A DNA stretch of 64,000 bases, from contig NZ_FNRD01000009.1 in the NCBI RefSeq assembly GCF_900107635.1, positions 62,001-126,000 on the forward strand. Direction: 5' to 3'. The position numbers were made by a program, and so were the translations under genes. This document shows, piece after piece, positions 61,152 to 64,000 of this stretch (positions within the stretch are counted from its first letter, which is position 1; each line of letters begins with the position of its first letter). The stretch is from Flavobacterium gillisiae (GTDB taxonomy: Bacteria; Bacteroidota; Bacteroidia; Flavobacteriales; Flavobacteriaceae). The notes below the pieces were generated by a model. It worked only from the letters and a program-made list of their open reading frames with translations, was not told the DNA's origin and ran no database searches.

Positions 61152-62198
61152 ATGATAGAAGATAAAACCCCACAACGCACTAGTATTGCTCAATTAGGAG
61201 AATTCGCATTGATTGATCACCTAACAAAAAACTTTGAAATCATCCAACCTTCGACCTTAAAAGGAATTGGTGATGATGCTGCAGTGCTTGACTTTAAAGA
61301 CAAGAAAGTCGTTATTTCTACAGATATATTGGTTGAAGGTGTTCATTTTGATTTGGCCTACATGCCTTTGAAGCATTTAGGATATAAAGCGGTGACTACA
61401 AATATTTCTGATATCTGTGCAATGAATGCAAAGGCTACACAAATTACTGTTTCCATTGCCGTTTCTAATCGTTTTCCTTTAGAAGCATTAGATGAATTAT
61501 TTGCAGGAATCACACATGCTTCGAATGAATATAAAGTAGATGTAATTGGTGGAGACACTACTTCTTCACAAAAAGGATTAATCATCAGTATAACCGTAAT
61601 TGGCGAAGCAGATGAAGAGGAGATCGTTTATAGAAATGGCGCCAAACAAACTGATTTATTAGTAGTAACTGGTGACATTGGCGCTGCTTATATGGGACTA
61701 CAAGTTTTAGAACGTGAGAAACAAGTTTTTCAAGTAAATCCAAATTCACAACCTGATTTAGATGCTTACACTTATTTAATAGAGCGTCAACTGAAACCAG
61801 AAGCTAGAAAAGACGTTCGTACTTTATTGCATGCCTTGGAAATAAAACCAACATCAATGATTGACATTTCAGATGGATTATCATCAGAAATTATGCATTT
61901 ATGTAAGCAGTCAAATGTAGGTTGTAATTTGTATGAAGATAAATTACCGCTTGATCCACAGTTGATTAATGTTTGTGAGGAATTCGACATCGATTCTACG
62001 ACAGTAGCGATAAACGGTGGTGAAGATTATGAATTGCTTTTCACCATTGCTATGGAAGATTTTGATAAAATTAAAGGAAATCCTAATTTCTCTATCATTG
62101 GTCACATGACGCAGGAAAGTGAAGGAATACATTTAATCACTAGAGCGAATACTAAAATCCCTCTAAAAGCACGTGGCTGGGATGCCATGACGGAATAA
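61152..62198 (+). CDS. thiL: Thiamine-monophosphate kinase
   Basis: A 348-residue ThiL (PurM/ATP-binding fold) that phosphorylates thiamine monophosphate to the cofactor. Motifs: GIGDDAAVLDFKDKKVVIST near residue 43, DILVEGVHFDLAYMPLKHLG, TNISDICAMNAKATQITVSI, VDVIGGDTTSSQKGLIISIT, and MIDISDGLSSEIMHLCKQSN later. Start 61152 (MIEDKTPQRTS) is chosen over ATG 61146, inside a dispersed repeat. Single gene with its own terminator. Confidence 0.93.
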   Translation: MIEDKTPQRTSIAQLGEFALIDHLTKNFEIIQPSTLKGIGDDAAVLDFKDKKVVISTDILVEGVHFDLAYMPLKHLGYKAVTTNISDICAMNAKATQITVSIAVSNRFPLEALDELFAGITHASNEYKVDVIGGDTTSSQKGLIISITVIGEADEEEIVYRNGAKQTDLLVVTGDIGAAYMGLQVLEREKQVFQVNPNSQPDLDAYTYLIERQLKPEARKDVRTLLHALEIKPTSMIDISDGLSSEIMHLCKQSNVGCNLYEDKLPLDPQLINVCEEFDIDSTTVAINGGEDYELLFTIAMEDFDKIKGNPNFSIIGHMTQESEGIHLITRANTKIPLKARGWDAMTE

Positions 62199-62203
62199 AA
62201 AAC

Positions 62204-62240
62204 AAAAACGGCATTTATAAATTTATAAATGCCGTTTTTT
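62204..62240. terminator. Bidirectional terminator
   Basis: AAAAACGGCATTTATAAA and TTTATAAATGCCGTTTTT form a near-continuous palindrome between the convergent thiL and response-regulator genes. Confidence 0.88.
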
Positions 62241-62256
62241 TATGCTTGATGAATTG

Positions 62257-62949
62257 TTAAAACAACAATCCTATATTTCGTGCTTCGCGAACCAAGTCGA
62301 TATCACTTCCATCAACTACTTTCAATAATTCCTTAAGATTTAACTTTCGTACTTCGATTGCATTTAAAGATATCGGTATGTATTGCGGCATGTCTTTGGC
62401 TTTTGTCCCTTTCGACAAATGAAATAAAATCTGCTTATCAAACAAATCTATTTCAACGCTATGATTTTGCGACTCCAACATCTTAATAACTGATTGACTG
62501 TAATACGTTTCGTTTTTTATCACTTTATCAAAAGCAAATAATAACTCATCAAATGTTAAGTCGTTTTTTATAACCAATCCATTCGGATTTATATTCTTAA
62601 TGATTGTTTTTATCTTTAAAAACTCAGTAAACATTGTAAGTAAGATGATTTTGCAATTTGGCATAAATTCTAAAATCAATTTCGCCAAATCTTCACCTGA
62701 ATAAATACCCTTATCCTCATAGGGCGGCATACTAATATCTAAAAAAGCAATATCAAAAACTACAGATCCTGGGTTAGTAATAACGTTATAGGCTGACTCA
62801 CAATCCTTGGCTTCCGTTATAAAAAACTCATGATTATTCGGATTATATCTTGTAATTGCATTTTTATAACCCTGTATAATAAAAGGATGATCATCCACAA
62901 TTAGTATATTACTTTTTGCAGTTGTTGGGGCAGCTGATTCAAATGTCAT
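62257..62949 (-). CDS. LuxR/NarL-type response regulator
   Basis: A 230-residue two-component regulator. The receiver domain has the acidic pair in ILIVDDHPFIIQGYKNA and the phosphoacceptor Asp in FDIAFLDISMPPYEDKG near residue 72. The Thr in IILLTMFTEF follows and the Lys region is LVIKNDLTF. The C-terminal part (FDKQILFHLSKGTKAKDMPQ, ISLNAIEVRKLNLKELL) is a weakly conserved LuxR-type helix-turn-helix. It starts 2 bases after the histidine kinase stop, so the two form a coupled pair. Its targets are unknown. Confidence 0.88.
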   Translation of the reverse strand: MTFESAAPTTAKSNILIVDDHPFIIQGYKNAITRYNPNNHEFFITEAKDCESAYNVITNPGSVVFDIAFLDISMPPYEDKGIYSGEDLAKLILEFMPNCKIILLTMFTEFLKIKTIIKNINPNGLVIKNDLTFDELLFAFDKVIKNETYYSQSVIKMLESQNHSVEIDLFDKQILFHLSKGTKAKDMPQYIPISLNAIEVRKLNLKELLKVVDGSDIDLVREARNIGLLF

Positions 62950-62951
62950 TT

Positions 62952-64000
62952 CTATGTAGGTATTAGTTTTTGTTCTATTGGAATGATAATGGTAATAATT
63001 GTACCGTCTCCTTTTTTTGATTTTATATGAAATTCACCGTGGCACTCTTTTGTTCGAGAAAGCATATTTTGAATCCCTATACCCTTGTTTTTTATTTTTG
63101 AATTAAATCCTATTCCGTTATCACTAATCACTAGCGATAAATTGCCATCTTTCTTTTTTAATTCAATTTTAATCGTATTTGCATTGGCATACTTATTAAT
63201 ATTTTGAAGCGATTCCTGTATAATACGATACAAATTAATCTTCACGGAATTCACTAAAAGCTCCCATTTTATAGTACTGTCAATGTTTGAAACTAATTTA
63301 GACGGATACGTTTTTCTTTGTTCTTCAAACAGATTGTCAACGATGGCAACGAAGTTATTGATTAATTCTGATTTTTCCCTATTTAAATCATGTGAAATTT
63401 CACGAATATCCTGTTCTATATTCTTTAACTCAGATAAATAACTACTTCTTTGCTGGACAGCCATCTCATCCTGAAAGCCATTTAAACCATCTAAATTCAT
63501 ACGGACACCAAACATCCTTCCTAAAACACCGTCATGTAGCTCTTGGGCAACCCTTCTTTTCTCTTCAACTCTATTGGTTTCTATAGTATTTTGCTGAGAT
63601 ATCATTAAGTTATAAATATCCTCATTCGCTTTCTGTTGCTGTTGCTTGTATAAAAGCACCTTGTTTTTAGTTTTCTGGGCTTTAATGATGTATGTAAGCA
63701 AACCTAGGATAGTTATAAAGCTAAAAACATATACTAAATTCCTATTTTGAGTTGTTAAATCTGAATTTTCTCCTTTTATTACATCTGTTTCATACTCGAT
63801 ACGAGAGAATTTCTCTCCCATACTACGCTCCTCTTTTTGTAGCTCTTCATTGATATGAATATATTCCTTATTATAGATAGTTGCGTTTTTAGGCTCTACA
63901 ACAGCCAATTCTTTTAATGCCACTAAAATATCTCTAGAAATATTAGTACTTCGAGATAACAAGAGCGCCTCTTTAGAATACTGTACTGCTTTAACAGAAT
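62952..64000 (-). CDS. HisKA_3-type sensor histidine kinase, 3' part
   Basis: The frame remains open to the window end, so the N-terminus is missing. The visible part has a helical TPR-like stretch (YSKEALLLSRSTNISRD), a coiled linker, one transmembrane helix (LVYVFSFITILGLLTYII), a coiled coil (KNKVLLYKQQQQKANEDIYN), the HisKA_3 phosphorylation site QELHDGVLGRMFGVRMNLD, and a HATPase with LYRIIQESLQNINKYANA and SLVISDNGIGFNSKIKNKGI. TPR-sensor NarL-type kinases of this kind are common in Flavobacteria. It is coupled to the response regulator 2 bases downstream. Confidence 0.88.
   Translation of the reverse strand, partial: SVKAVQYSKEALLLSRSTNISRDILVALKELAVVEPKNATIYNKEYIHINEELQKEERSMGEKFSRIEYETDVIKGENSDLTTQNRNLVYVFSFITILGLLTYIIKAQKTKNKVLLYKQQQQKANEDIYNLMISQQNTIETNRVEEKRRVAQELHDGVLGRMFGVRMNLDGLNGFQDEMAVQQRSSYLSELKNIEQDIREISHDLNREKSELINNFVAIVDNLFEEQRKTYPSKLVSNIDSTIKWELLVNSVKINLYRIIQESLQNINKYANANTIKIELKKKDGNLSLVISDNGIGFNSKIKNKGIGIQNMLSRTKECHGEFHIKSKKGDGTIITIIIPIEQKLIPT

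Overview
The window is AT-rich chromosomal DNA from a Bacteroidota bacterium, most likely a Flavobacterium or close relative. Several things point there: TTTG / TAnnTTTG promoters of the Bacteroidota sigma-factor type, OmpA proteins with thrombospondin type-3 repeats, the pdxA-DUF177-rpmF-fabH-accB-accC gene order, a three-gene succinate dehydrogenase with one fused cytochrome b subunit, and AddAB-like UvrD/PD-(D/E)XK proteins. The assignment rests on protein sequence features and gene order, not on a database search.

Layout. 1-5.8 kb holds housekeeping genes (end of an acidic protein, rsmI, amine oxidase, HopJ-like protein, recJ, MFS exporter). 5.8-11.2 kb is an accessory island of small secreted or lipoprotein genes. 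They resemble polymorphic-toxin immunity genes and are mixed with orphan toxin-tip fragments and several classes of direct repeat. Three near-identical promoter/leader modules, two 240-bp repeats and two matching 3' modules show it grew by duplication and recombination. One lipoprotein gene is split by a frameshift at a C7 tract. 11.2-20 kb carries lpxH-like, queD, an enoyl-CoA hydratase, tRNA-Ala, a broken GIY-YIG gene, an aldehyde dehydrogenase with an AraC regulator, an LpxR-like lipid A deacylase, mtgA and a FAD oxidoreductase. 20-28 kb holds an S9 peptidase, the fatty-acid/ribosome cluster (accC, accB, fabH, rpmF, DUF177, pdxA) and divergent ribE.

28-39 kb contains a CAU-anticodon tRNA, methylmalonyl-CoA epimerase, an Ig-like lipoprotein, an omega-amidase-like enzyme, sdhB-sdhA-sdhC, an XRE/fatty-acid-type regulator and pepP. 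39-50 kb has an AIM24-family protein, an AbiH-type anti-phage gene, an alpha/beta hydrolase, a small ABC transporter, an AddB-like nuclease, two tandem OmpA genes (each with its own promoter and terminator) and kbl. 50.8-54.7 kb is an AddA-like helicase-nuclease carrying an in-frame insertion of a DUF559 endonuclease domain bounded by GC-rich REP-like repeats. 54.7-64 kb has tandem and structured intergenic repeats, rbfA, a LolC/FtsX-type permease, dusB, lepA, a PfkB-family sugar kinase, thiL and a LuxR-type two-component pair cut by the window end.

The two most unusual things are the DUF559 endonuclease module lodged inside the AddA-like helicase gene, and the toxin-tip/immunity cassette array at 5.8-11.2 kb, which has no full-length toxin gene nearby.
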